From NCBI GenBank assembly GCA_913060495.1, contig CAJXRP010000023.1:1-59386 (forward strand): a DNA stretch of 59,386 nt. The letters run 5' to 3'. Under the pieces are notes generated by a model. It did no database searches and was not told the DNA's origin. It saw only the letters and a list, made by a program, of their open reading frames with translations. The position numbers and the translations under genes are program-made. This stretch comes from an uncultured Gammaproteobacteria bacterium (lineage in GTDB: Bacteria; Pseudomonadota; Gammaproteobacteria; Pseudomonadales; Pseudohongiellaceae). Within the stretch, counting starts at the first letter, position 1. The number at the start of each line of letters is the position of its first letter. This document shows, piece by piece, positions 18,079-25,479 of the stretch.

Positions 18079-18278
18079 TGCTAATCAACCTAAAGTGTCA
18101 GTTCGAGCATCGTCTGAGGTTCTGCGGAATACTAACCAGATATGTACGAAATTGCAGTGACTAAATTTGCGTAGGTAGGAGGTAAATAGTGGGTTTCCCG
18201 AATTAATGAACTGTATCATATGAAATCACGTAATATGGTTTAGCAACAGCAATAAACACGCCATTTGGAATCTACGAA

Positions 18279-18911
18279 ATGAAATCAGTACTTACACAAG
18301 CACTATTAGTATTGGGAATCACCTTCAGCTCATTTGCGCTAGCGATCGAAAAGCCCGAGTACGAAGTTATTTTGGTTGATGGAGACATTGAATACCGTCG
18401 CTATGAGTCGTTCATAGTTGCAGAGACAAATATCGTGGGTGCGGAAAGTTGGAAGGAGGCTTCTAACGAGGGGTTTAGGCGACTGTTCGATTACATAACC
18501 GGTGATAATAGTGGTGATCAGAAAATAGCGATGACCGCGCCAGTCCAACAGAGCAAGCTGCAAGCGGAAGAGCTACGATTTAGTCAGGCCGAGGCCTTGG
18601 CAGATGGTGCTGGGTGGAGGGTAGGCTTCATGTTGCCGTCCCGTTATTCGATGGTGGATGCGCCAGTACCCGAAGACGATAGAATAGAATTGCGTGTAGT
18701 GCCGGAAAAGCTAGTGGCAGCGATTCGCTATTCGGGGCGTTGGACTACGCGAAATTTTGATAAGTATGAATCAAGATTAATGACGAAGTTGACGGCGGCG
18801 AATATTGAAATTTTAGGGGTTCCCGAGACGGCTTTCTACAATCCGCCGTTCGTTCCGCCGTTCATGCGACGCAATGAGATATTGATAGAGGTGGCAAGCC
18901 CGCCGATTTAG
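18279..18911 (+). CDS. Exported SOUL-family heme-binding-like protein
   Basis: The 210-residue product has a signal peptide (MKSVLTQALLVLGITFSSFALA|IE). The SOUL/HBP fold follows: YEVILVDGDIEYRRYESFIVAET at the N-terminus, then GFRRLFDYITGDN, KIAMTAPVQQ and FMLPSRYSM, and a C-terminal AIRYSGRWTTRNF and ETAFYNPPFVPPFMRRNEILIEV. These are the family's characteristic blocks. SOUL proteins bind haem or related porphyrins weakly, and in bacteria their role is not settled. It stands alone and converges with the glucosylglycerate operon, only 12 bases apart. Confidence 0.9.
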   Translation: MKSVLTQALLVLGITFSSFALAIEKPEYEVILVDGDIEYRRYESFIVAETNIVGAESWKEASNEGFRRLFDYITGDNSGDQKIAMTAPVQQSKLQAEELRFSQAEALADGAGWRVGFMLPSRYSMVDAPVPEDDRIELRVVPEKLVAAIRYSGRWTTRNFDKYESRLMTKLTAANIEILGVPETAFYNPPFVPPFMRRNEILIEVASPPI

Positions 18912-18923
18912 ATTGTCTGTTGC

Positions 18924-20711
18924 TTATGGCCTATTTCTTGAGGAGCAATTAGTTATCCACATCGTCTGGTAGGGAGCTAGCTCTAACTGCCCGCCTAGAT
19001 CAGAGACTGCAGCATCACTGATCAAATCTATCCAATCGTCGGTACTAATTAGGTTGATGTCAGCAAGGTTTAGGGTTTGCTTCTTTATATTGATATTGCT
19101 TAGGCAGAAAACACTCTGACTTCGATCGATACTCTGTCGCCAGAATGCGAAGACTTTCTCACCCAAGTGCAGAGTAAATTGTGTAGCGTTGGGATGAAAA
19201 GCAGGCTGTCTTTTCCGAATGGTAAGCAGCCGATTCAGTTCTGCGAAAATCCTTCCGTGCATTGAGCCATCATTCTCAAGTTCCTGCTCAAGAGCAGCTT
19301 CCTGCCAGATGTGTCTGTTGATGGAACGGTTTCTTCCCGTGTGTTCGAGTCGCGTGTAGTCGTTTCTCGACCCAAATAGGCTTTGGATGTAAATTGCCGG
19401 TATTCCTTCCAGACCTAGCATGATCGCATGGGCACAGACGAAACGTTGGTATGCCCAGCTGTCTTCTCCTGATTGGATGGTGCCCTTTAGTGCATCATAA
19501 AGAGCTACGTTTAACTCGTAGGGCTTGTCGAATCCTTCCCGTGCTTTTCTGTAGGTTACCTTGCCTCCAAACTTTTGAATGGTATCTACGAGTTGGTCTC
19601 TCTCGCTTTCGGCTAGAAGTCCATCTAGTGGGCGCAGCCCGATGCCATCGTGGGAGGCGATAAAGTTCAAGTAGCTCGTGCCAGACTGAGCCGGCGGCAT
19701 GCTCATCATCCAAGTTTTCAGATGTCTGCAATCACCACTCAATAAGGTATGCAGCAGCAGAGGGGGGAGTGAGAAGTTGTAGATGATATGTGCTTCGTTG
19801 GCGTTGCCAAAGTACGTAAGGTTTTCCCTGTTGGGCACGTTACATTCGCAGATCAAAACCACATCGGGGAAGTAGTGCTCAATCAGTGTTCGTAAGAGTT
19901 TTATTAGTTCATGTGTCTGCTGCAGATGAATGCAGGGTGTGCCAGGTTCCTTCCACAGAAAGGCAACCGCATCGAGTCTGAAAATGGCGACGCCATGGTT
20001 TAAATACTTGCGAATTATGCGCACAAACTCCAAGAGTACCTTGGGGTTTTTGAAATTCAAGTCGACCTGATCGGCGCTAAAAGTACACCAGACATGACGC
20101 TCCCCATCGGCGGTTTCGACGCTGTTTAACAGTGAAGAATTTCTTGGCCTCACGACTTGGCTGTAATCGTCTTGCGGACTACCCTCGACAAAGTAGTCCT
20201 TGCCTGGGTCAAGCCGCTTCTTAAAGTTGTCAAACCAGCGGCTGCGGCTGGACATGTGATTGATCACTAGATCGGACATTAGCCTATAGTCTTTGCCAAT
20301 AGCCTCGATATCTTCCCAGTCGCCCAGAGAGGGATTTACCTGTAAAAAATCCATCACCGAGAAACCATCGTCGGAACTGAACGGAAAGAAGGGCAAAATG
20401 TGTACGCCCTTGATAGTCTGGGAAAGATGCTTGTTCAGGAATCGGTGTAGCGTGTGCAGGGGCAGCTCGCCTTCTTTCATTACGCTATTGCCATAGGTGA
20501 TGAGGATGGTGTCGGTCTCGTCCCAGTTATTCTGGTGTGGATTGGCTGACTGCAAGTTTCTGCCGAGGCTCATCTCGGCTATGAGTAGCTCGGTCAGTTC
20601 CTCGTTGCCTTGATTAGGGTAGAGGAAGCGTAGATGGTCTGCTACACGTCGGGCCAATTCTTTTTGCTGTGCTTCCATCTGACGCCTGTCTCTAGCTTTT
20701 AAATTCTTCAT
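18924..20711 (-). CDS. GH13 sucrose-phosphorylase-family enzyme, probable glucosylglycerate phosphorylase
   Basis: The 595-residue protein has the GH13_18 core: IKGVHILPFFPFSSDDGFSVMDF, then FRLDAVAFLWKEPGT (nucleophile Asp), LICECNVPNRENLTYFG (acid/base Glu) and NFIASHDGIGLRPLDG (third Asp). Enzymes of this family use phosphate to cleave a glucosyl bond and give glucose-1-phosphate. The third position in an operon with GpgP-like and GpgS-like genes argues for glucosylglycerate as the substrate rather than sucrose, as in described glucosylglycerate phosphorylases. The start at 20711 overlaps gpgS by 20 bases. An internal ATG at 20678, just past the gpgS stop, is a fair alternative. No signal peptide is seen, so it is cytoplasmic. 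Confidence 0.85.
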   Translation of the reverse strand: MKNLKARDRRQMEAQQKELARRVADHLRFLYPNQGNEELTELLIAEMSLGRNLQSANPHQNNWDETDTILITYGNSVMKEGELPLHTLHRFLNKHLSQTIKGVHILPFFPFSSDDGFSVMDFLQVNPSLGDWEDIEAIGKDYRLMSDLVINHMSSRSRWFDNFKKRLDPGKDYFVEGSPQDDYSQVVRPRNSSLLNSVETADGERHVWCTFSADQVDLNFKNPKVLLEFVRIIRKYLNHGVAIFRLDAVAFLWKEPGTPCIHLQQTHELIKLLRTLIEHYFPDVVLICECNVPNRENLTYFGNANEAHIIYNFSLPPLLLHTLLSGDCRHLKTWMMSMPPAQSGTSYLNFIASHDGIGLRPLDGLLAESERDQLVDTIQKFGGKVTYRKAREGFDKPYELNVALYDALKGTIQSGEDSWAYQRFVCAHAIMLGLEGIPAIYIQSLFGSRNDYTRLEHTGRNRSINRHIWQEAALEQELENDGSMHGRIFAELNRLLTIRKRQPAFHPNATQFTLHLGEKVFAFWRQSIDRSQSVFCLSNINIKKQTLNLADINLISTDDWIDLISDAAVSDLGGQLELAPYQTMWITNCSSRNRP

Positions 20712-21915
20712 TGTCTAGCTCGACGGCTTCCTTGATCTGCTCAAGGATGTCAGGAATTGCACTGATCACTCGATTCCAGCTAGGGATGAAGGGTTTGTCC
20801 ATCGGATTCTCAAGGAAGTGATCGCCGGCAGACATGATGTTGCTTGCGAAAAGCTCTACCGATTGTTCTTCTTGGTGCCGGTCATATTTCAATCCGTTGA
20901 TTATGGCATCGTTGTGATAGGTGTCGATAAAATCGAGCGCTATGCGATAGTAGGTTGCCTTGATCGTACGAAACTTTTCTACTGAGAAAACATCACCATT
21001 TGTGGCGAGTTTTCGAAACAGGGCTTTGGCAATATCAACGGTCATCTTCGAGAGCCCCTTTTCGGCGTCGTCGGCGGAAAGGTCTTGATGCTTGTGATCG
21101 TAGATATCGGCGATATCGGCTTGGCATAATCTGTTGTTAGCATAGTTGCGTTTCATCTCAGAAAGTACGCCGACTTCGAGGCCCCAGTCGCTAGGAATTC
21201 TTAAGTCGTTGATTACGTCCGAGCGCAATGAAAATTCTCCAGCCAGTGGATAACGGAAGCTATCTAAGTAGTCTAAGAATTCATCTTGTTCACTTACTTT
21301 TTTCAGCGTGCGAATCAAAGGAGTGACGAACAGCCGCATAACGCGGCCGCCGATTCGATTGCCCGCTACTCTCGCGTAGTAGCCTTTGCAAAACACATAA
21401 CTAAAGTTAGGATTTGCGACGGGATAGATCAGTCTGGCAAGTAGACTGCGATCGTAAGTAAGAATGTCACAGTCATGCAGTGCTACCGCTTTAGTTCGAT
21501 TGGAGGCGAGGGTGTAGCCATAGCAATACCAGACGTTTCTACCCTTGCCGAGATGTGTAGGTGCCAGTCCGATGTCTTTCAGCTGTTTGTCTATCGCAAG
21601 AAGTCGCGGGCCCTCGTTCCACAGCACGCGGTGGTGTTGCGGCAGCCGTGAGAAATATTTCAGGGCGTGACGGTACTCGTTCTCGTCAGCACGATCCAGA
21701 CCGATGACAATCTCATTGAGATAGGGTACTGAAACTAACTCGTCCACGATATTGCCAAGCGCCGGCCCCTCTAACTCTGAATACAGAGACGGTAGGACGA
21801 GGCCCATGGGGCGATCCTTCTTGAATGAATCGAGTTCCTTTTCCATGCACTCGATAGGACGTTGTCCTAAGTTGTGTAATGTTGTAATGATGCCGTTCTG
21901 GTGGAAGTCGCCCAT
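20692..21915 (-). CDS. gpgS: Glucosyl-3-phosphoglycerate synthase
   Basis: This 407-residue glycosyltransferase has the bacterial GpgS pattern: FHQNGIITTLHNLGQRP at the N-terminus, then LVLPSLYSELEGPALGNIVDEL, EIVIGLDRADENEY, and the nucleotide-sugar/metal motif ALHDCDILTYDR (a DxD-like Asp pair). DWGLEVGVLSEM and DHKHQDLS follow in the C-terminal half. It transfers glucose from a nucleotide sugar to 3-phosphoglycerate to give glucosyl-3-phosphoglycerate, the precursor of the compatible solute glucosylglycerate. It begins one base after the gpgP stop codon, with CAGGAAA as ribosome site inside the end of gpgP, so the two are translationally coupled. Confidence 0.9.
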   Translation of the reverse strand: MGDFHQNGIITTLHNLGQRPIECMEKELDSFKKDRPMGLVLPSLYSELEGPALGNIVDELVSVPYLNEIVIGLDRADENEYRHALKYFSRLPQHHRVLWNEGPRLLAIDKQLKDIGLAPTHLGKGRNVWYCYGYTLASNRTKAVALHDCDILTYDRSLLARLIYPVANPNFSYVFCKGYYARVAGNRIGGRVMRLFVTPLIRTLKKVSEQDEFLDYLDSFRYPLAGEFSLRSDVINDLRIPSDWGLEVGVLSEMKRNYANNRLCQADIADIYDHKHQDLSADDAEKGLSKMTVDIAKALFRKLATNGDVFSVEKFRTIKATYYRIALDFIDTYHNDAIINGLKYDRHQEEQSVELFASNIMSAGDHFLENPMDKPFIPSWNRVISAIPDILEQIKEAVELDNEEFKS

Positions 21916-21916
21916 G

Positions 21917-22735
21917 TCAGTTTCCTGTGATTGGATTGGATTTTGAATTTATTAATTGGTCAGAATCGTAGAGTTTCAGTATTTCTAGTAATGCATCATT
22001 CCAACCAGCGGGGCCTGGTATCTTTGTATGGATCAACCTCTGGGGTGCAGGGCAGCGAATTAGGCTCGATTTACCAGATTTAATTATCACTGCAACATCA
22101 GCGGCATCGAGCATGGCGGTGTCATTCGGACTGTCGCCGAGAGCCACCGTTGTCAAAGACCGTGTCTGTTGCTGTTTTGAGTAGTCAATTACCATGGAGC
22201 GCATCCCATCGCTCTTGTCATAAACCCCCTGGATGCTCTGGAACCTGCCGCCCTGTAGGAGTTGCAGATTCATTTCCTGTAATTCGTATTGAAACCTCTG
22301 CAGGGCAGACTCCGAGTCTCGCCAGAGGATGGGTTCGCTATAGAATCGGGTTTTTGCCTGATCGGCCTGCGCGATAGTGAGGCCCGTGATGGCGGAAATC
22401 TCAGAGGGTGACCAGTCGTTGAACCCGTGGAAGGAATAATTGTGTTGCGTACGTAGCTGATGAACTTCATCTAGCCAAGTCTCGCGTCGGGCACCGAATT
22501 CGATAATCTCACCAGTGTCTAGATGCAGTGCTGCACCATTCTCACAGATAAAAGCAGTGTGTAGATCGAGTCGCTCCTGAATTGCCGCCATTTCTGCGGC
22601 GGTCTTGCTGGAGTTCAGTATCAAGGGGATCTTTCTAGCAGTTAACTCCTCGAGTGCTTCTCTGGCGGGTTCGATAGAGTAAGTTTCATGCTCCATGAGG
22701 CTTCCATCGAGGTCTGTGAAAACAATAAGTGCCAT
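21917..22735 (-). CDS. gpgP: HAD-IIB phosphatase, glucosyl/mannosyl-3-phosphoglycerate phosphatase
   Basis: The 272-residue protein carries the HAD motifs: FTDLDGSLM (motif I, the catalytic Asp pair near residue 8), PLILNSSKT (motif II), a Lys in the cap region (VYDKSDGM) and ALGDSPNDTAML (motif IV). The cap type and HAFICENGAAL-like segment fit the mannosyl-3-phosphoglycerate phosphatase family, some members of which act on the glucosyl substrate. It would remove phosphate from glucosyl-3-phosphoglycerate to yield glucosylglycerate. It is the first gene of a tight three-gene minus-strand operon. The symbol follows the operon context. The enzyme may accept both sugar forms. Confidence 0.85.
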   Translation of the reverse strand: MALIVFTDLDGSLMEHETYSIEPAREALEELTARKIPLILNSSKTAAEMAAIQERLDLHTAFICENGAALHLDTGEIIEFGARRETWLDEVHQLRTQHNYSFHGFNDWSPSEISAITGLTIAQADQAKTRFYSEPILWRDSESALQRFQYELQEMNLQLLQGGRFQSIQGVYDKSDGMRSMVIDYSKQQQTRSLTTVALGDSPNDTAMLDAADVAVIIKSGKSSLIRCPAPQRLIHTKIPGPAGWNDALLEILKLYDSDQLINSKSNPITGN

Positions 22736-23176
22736 GAATTTCCGATTATTCGCTGATTAGCTTTAGTGTCTCTCTGTTTGCTTTCAATAAGTGCGCCAAG
22801 ATTGGGATGCGCGCCGAGAATTTTGCCCAGAATAGGCGCACCTATGTCCTAACTAATTGATAAATAATAGATAAAATTTTTTGCTTTGTATCTTCCTGCC
22901 TGCTAAAAACGGCTAAGCAGAGAGGTTTATCATGCGAAAACCGGCGCGCAACAAGGATGGTTGCACTAAAAAGGTGCGATACAGGCAGGTTTAGTACTTT
23001 AGTTTGTTAGCACTTACTAACTTTGCTGATGGGCTCAGAATTTGGCAATTCTTTCTTTCCAGCTCCCGTAGTTTTGTCCGTCGCTAGCTGCGCTACAAGT
23101 GGACTTAGGGCTGGATAGCTTTTATTCTCTGATGCAGTACTTCTTATCAAAACAATACAATATTCAAGGAGCATCC
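22736..23176. other. Intergenic region between the divergent glucosylglycerate operon and PAL-like lipoprotein gene
   Basis: These 441 bases must hold promoters for both directions. The half near gpgP contains a long inverted repeat (22791-22841). The rest holds no convincing gene. A 20-codon frame at 22932-22994 was rejected for lack of support. Confidence 0.5.
22791..22841 (-). promoter_or_regulatory. Inverted repeat in the leader of the glucosylglycerate operon
   Basis: gtgcgcc (22791-22797) pairs with ggcgcac (22835-22841). A symmetric 5x5 internal loop and an inner TGGG/CCCA stem (22803-22806 with 22826-22829) sit between them. It lies 56 bases upstream of the gpgP start. It could be an RNA element or an operator; no T-run follows, so it is not a simple terminator. 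Confidence 0.3.
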
Positions 23177-24307
23177 ATGACTTCATTGTCCTCGTCACCA
23201 TTTGCCAAACTTACGCTATTTGCCTGCGTATCTGCGGTGCTAACCGGCTGCGTAAGTGCCGGTAATCATATTTCGGGCGATGGCCTGCCCAATCCGGCAC
23301 CAACCGTCACTCAAAATTGGGGTGACCTACCCGCTGGAAGAAACTGGGGTTCAACCGCCGGTATCGATATCGATCCTAATGATGGGCACATCTGGGCCTA
23401 CGAGCGTTGTGGTGCAGGCACATTCGGTGGTGGTACTCCCATCAACTGTGACACCAACCCAGTAGACCCAATATTTAAATTCGATCGCAACACTGGCGCA
23501 GTCTTAGCTAATTTCGGCGGTGGCGTCATGATGACACCTCACGGCATTCACGCCGCTGCTGACGGCAGTGTCTGGGTAACTGATTTTGCCACCAATTCCG
23601 ATGGTACTAAGGGCCAGCAGGTTCACAAATTTAGCCCTGAGGGCGAACTACTCATGAGTTTGGGTACGGCAGGTTCTGCAGGAAGCGGTCCTAACCAATT
23701 CAACCAGCCTAACGACGTGATTGTAGGGCCTGATGGCAGCATCTATGTTTCCGACGGACACAATGGCCAGGGCATGACTAGTAACCAGGCTATGGAAGAG
23801 GGTCGTGCAGAAGGCAATACGGCCAGAATTATTAAGTTTTCACCTGAAGGCAGGCGCATTAAGGAGTGGGGAAGCATCGGTGTAAGACACGGTGAATTTC
23901 GCACGCCACACGCGATGGAGTTTGATTCCCAAGGGCGTCTCTGGGTTGCCGATCGCGGCAATCATCGCATCGAGCTTTTCGATCAGGAAGGTAACTATTT
24001 AGAATCGCGCTATATGTATGGCCGCATCAGCGGATTGTTCATAACAGCTGATGATATGGTTTACGCAATCGATTCTGAATCTGGGCCAACTAACCATGTA
24101 GGTTGGAGAAACGGTGTGCGCATCGGGCCTCTGAATGAAGATCGCATCGTTGGTTTTATTCAGCCTTTCGAGCGTGATGATCGCGTTTATCAAGGCACTG
24201 CAGGTGAAGGTATCGCAGTCGATGCCGATGGCAATGTGTATGCGGCAGAAGGGCCTAACTCCCTTTCCCAAGCTGGCGGTGCATTTACTAAGTACTCAGT
24301 TCGCTAG
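23177..24307 (+). CDS. PAL-like NHL-propeller lipoprotein
   Basis: ATG 23177 is chosen because AAGGAG (23167-23172) precedes it and the product then begins with a lipoprotein signal whose lipobox is VLTGC (Cys25). The 376-residue protein is a six-bladed NHL propeller closely related to the one at 14787. MTPHGIHAAADGSVWVTD (His122) and RTPHAMEFDSQGRLWVADR (His245, Arg260) correspond to zinc-His and Arg positions of peptidyl-hydroxyglycine amidating lyase, and Arg77 (YERC) to another. The third zinc His is replaced by Glu344 (GEGIAVDADG). Compared with 14787, blade three has an insertion (about 196-214, NGQGMTSNQAMEEGR). It should be tethered in the envelope. It ends in a strong terminator and forms a single-gene unit. 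Confidence 0.85.
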   Translation: MTSLSSSPFAKLTLFACVSAVLTGCVSAGNHISGDGLPNPAPTVTQNWGDLPAGRNWGSTAGIDIDPNDGHIWAYERCGAGTFGGGTPINCDTNPVDPIFKFDRNTGAVLANFGGGVMMTPHGIHAAADGSVWVTDFATNSDGTKGQQVHKFSPEGELLMSLGTAGSAGSGPNQFNQPNDVIVGPDGSIYVSDGHNGQGMTSNQAMEEGRAEGNTARIIKFSPEGRRIKEWGSIGVRHGEFRTPHAMEFDSQGRLWVADRGNHRIELFDQEGNYLESRYMYGRISGLFITADDMVYAIDSESGPTNHVGWRNGVRIGPLNEDRIVGFIQPFERDDRVYQGTAGEGIAVDADGNVYAAEGPNSLSQAGGAFTKYSVR

Positions 24308-24323
24308 TTTACAAGTACTGAAT

Positions 24324-24360
24324 AAAAAGGCCGCTGGGTTTAACCTAGCGGCCTTTTTTT
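24324..24360. terminator. Bidirectional Rho-independent terminator
   Basis: An A-run, a 12-bp stem ggccgctgggtt/aacctagcggcc (one G-T wobble) with a short loop, then a T-run. It lies between the convergent genes ending at 24307 and 24401 and can serve both strands. Confidence 0.92.
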
Positions 24361-24400
24361 TGTTCTCTTATTATTTTGCAAACCTGTTGAGCACTACTTT

Positions 24401-24871
24401 TTAGCGGTTTCTTAGCTCATCTCGCAATGCAGCCAGAATACTGTTCAGTTCTCTAAAGTATTCGTTCTCTTTGGAGAGTTTTGTCATGGCAGCAGTTAAG
24501 GCTTCGTATTCCACAGCAACTCGTGTTTGTAGATCTTGCGGACTCAATAACACGTCGGCGTTAAAGCGCACATCGTTTGCATTCTTTCCGCGTGCATCAA
24601 TGAGGAATTGCGGCTCGCATGCTTCCTCTTTAATGTTTGATCCAGTGGGTACGTAGTCGTAGCAATTAATAATTAGCTTTTCATCTTCAATGCTGGCATT
24701 GAATACGCGATAGAACTCGGTTTCAATTTTTTTAATTTCCCGACGAAGCTGCGAAGGGGTCAGGTCTTCAATGAAAATCTGTTCCTCTGCTGCCTGAAGC
24801 GACATTGACAGGCCGCTCAGCAAAAAGCTGGTCAGTAATGGCAACAAAAGAGTCAATCGTAGTTTCTGCAT
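24401..24871 (-). CDS. Unknown exported protein
   Basis: The 156-residue product has a signal peptide (MQKLRLTLLLPLLTSFLLSG, cleavage near SLQAA|EE). The mature part opens with a helix LTPSQLRREIKKIETEFYRVFN, then a strand pair with two cysteines (INCYDYVPTGSN and EEACEPQFL) that may form a disulfide, and ends in a long charged helix (LQTRVAVEYEALTAAMTKLSKENEYF) likely to be a coiled coil. I do not recognise a functional family. It is convergent with the PAL-like lipoprotein gene and divergent from the TonB receptor gene. Confidence 0.7.
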   Translation of the reverse strand: MQKLRLTLLLPLLTSFLLSGLSMSLQAAEEQIFIEDLTPSQLRREIKKIETEFYRVFNASIEDEKLIINCYDYVPTGSNIKEEACEPQFLIDARGKNANDVRFNADVLLSPQDLQTRVAVEYEALTAAMTKLSKENEYFRELNSILAALRDELRNR

Positions 24872-25479
24872 TTTAAATTCCTCTAAACCTTTAGTGCCCC
24901 CAAAAAGGGCATGTATAAAATAAGTATATGCCTGATTAAGCGGTCTGTGGAGGTCTAATACAGGCGTATTATCCCGTTTATCTAGCTTTCATCGGAAAAT
25001 GAGGCAAAAAACTATTTTTTAGAAAGTTTCTAGACTGATTTGTACATCAAATATTTATATCGAACGATCGCTCTATTAATTTATTGCGTGCCACCTAAGA
25101 TAGTTCTTAAGCATTTGTTATATAAGATAATATTTGATAATGCTCGTAAGATTTTTGTGCCGATTCCGAGGCAGTCGCTGCTGTAAGAGTGCAATTCTTG
25201 GCAGGCTATCTACAAGTCTCGTGGGCGAGAGAAGGGCGATGCAAGTAATAGCTTAAATTAGGGCTTTTTAAGCACTATTAAAGTAGGTAAACTCAGTCGG
25301 TTGCTGAATGCTTCGTACTATTTGGCAGCCAGGGTGAGAGATCAATTTATAAAAATTGACTGCTTACTTAAATAAGTTTTTCGATTCATTCCGGAAAATA
25401 GTCGTATTGATTAACTTATTGTTTTTACTCTAATTAAAGCTTTAATAAAAAAGTAAACAATTTAAATATGGAGAGAAAT
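24872..25479. other. Long AT-rich intergenic region upstream of the TonB-dependent receptor
   Basis: These 608 bases hold no convincing reading frame. The last 100 bases are very AT-rich. I looked for a cobalamin riboswitch or Fur-like palindrome that would suggest the receptor's ligand and saw none I could support. Confidence 0.5.

Noticed and set aside
18924..20711. Sucrose phosphorylase as the specific function
   Set aside because: The operon with GpgS- and GpgP-like genes makes glucosylglycerate the better substrate; no sucrose genes are nearby.
22932..22994. 20-codon frame with a possible AGAGG ribosome site in the gpgP/PAL-like intergenic region
   Set aside because: Very short, highly basic, no recognisable feature, and the spacing and context are compatible with chance.
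24872..25479. Possible cobalamin or c-di-GMP riboswitch ahead of the TonB receptor
   Set aside because: Core motifs of these riboswitches could not be found. The GC-rich part around 25160-25240 does not match either consensus.
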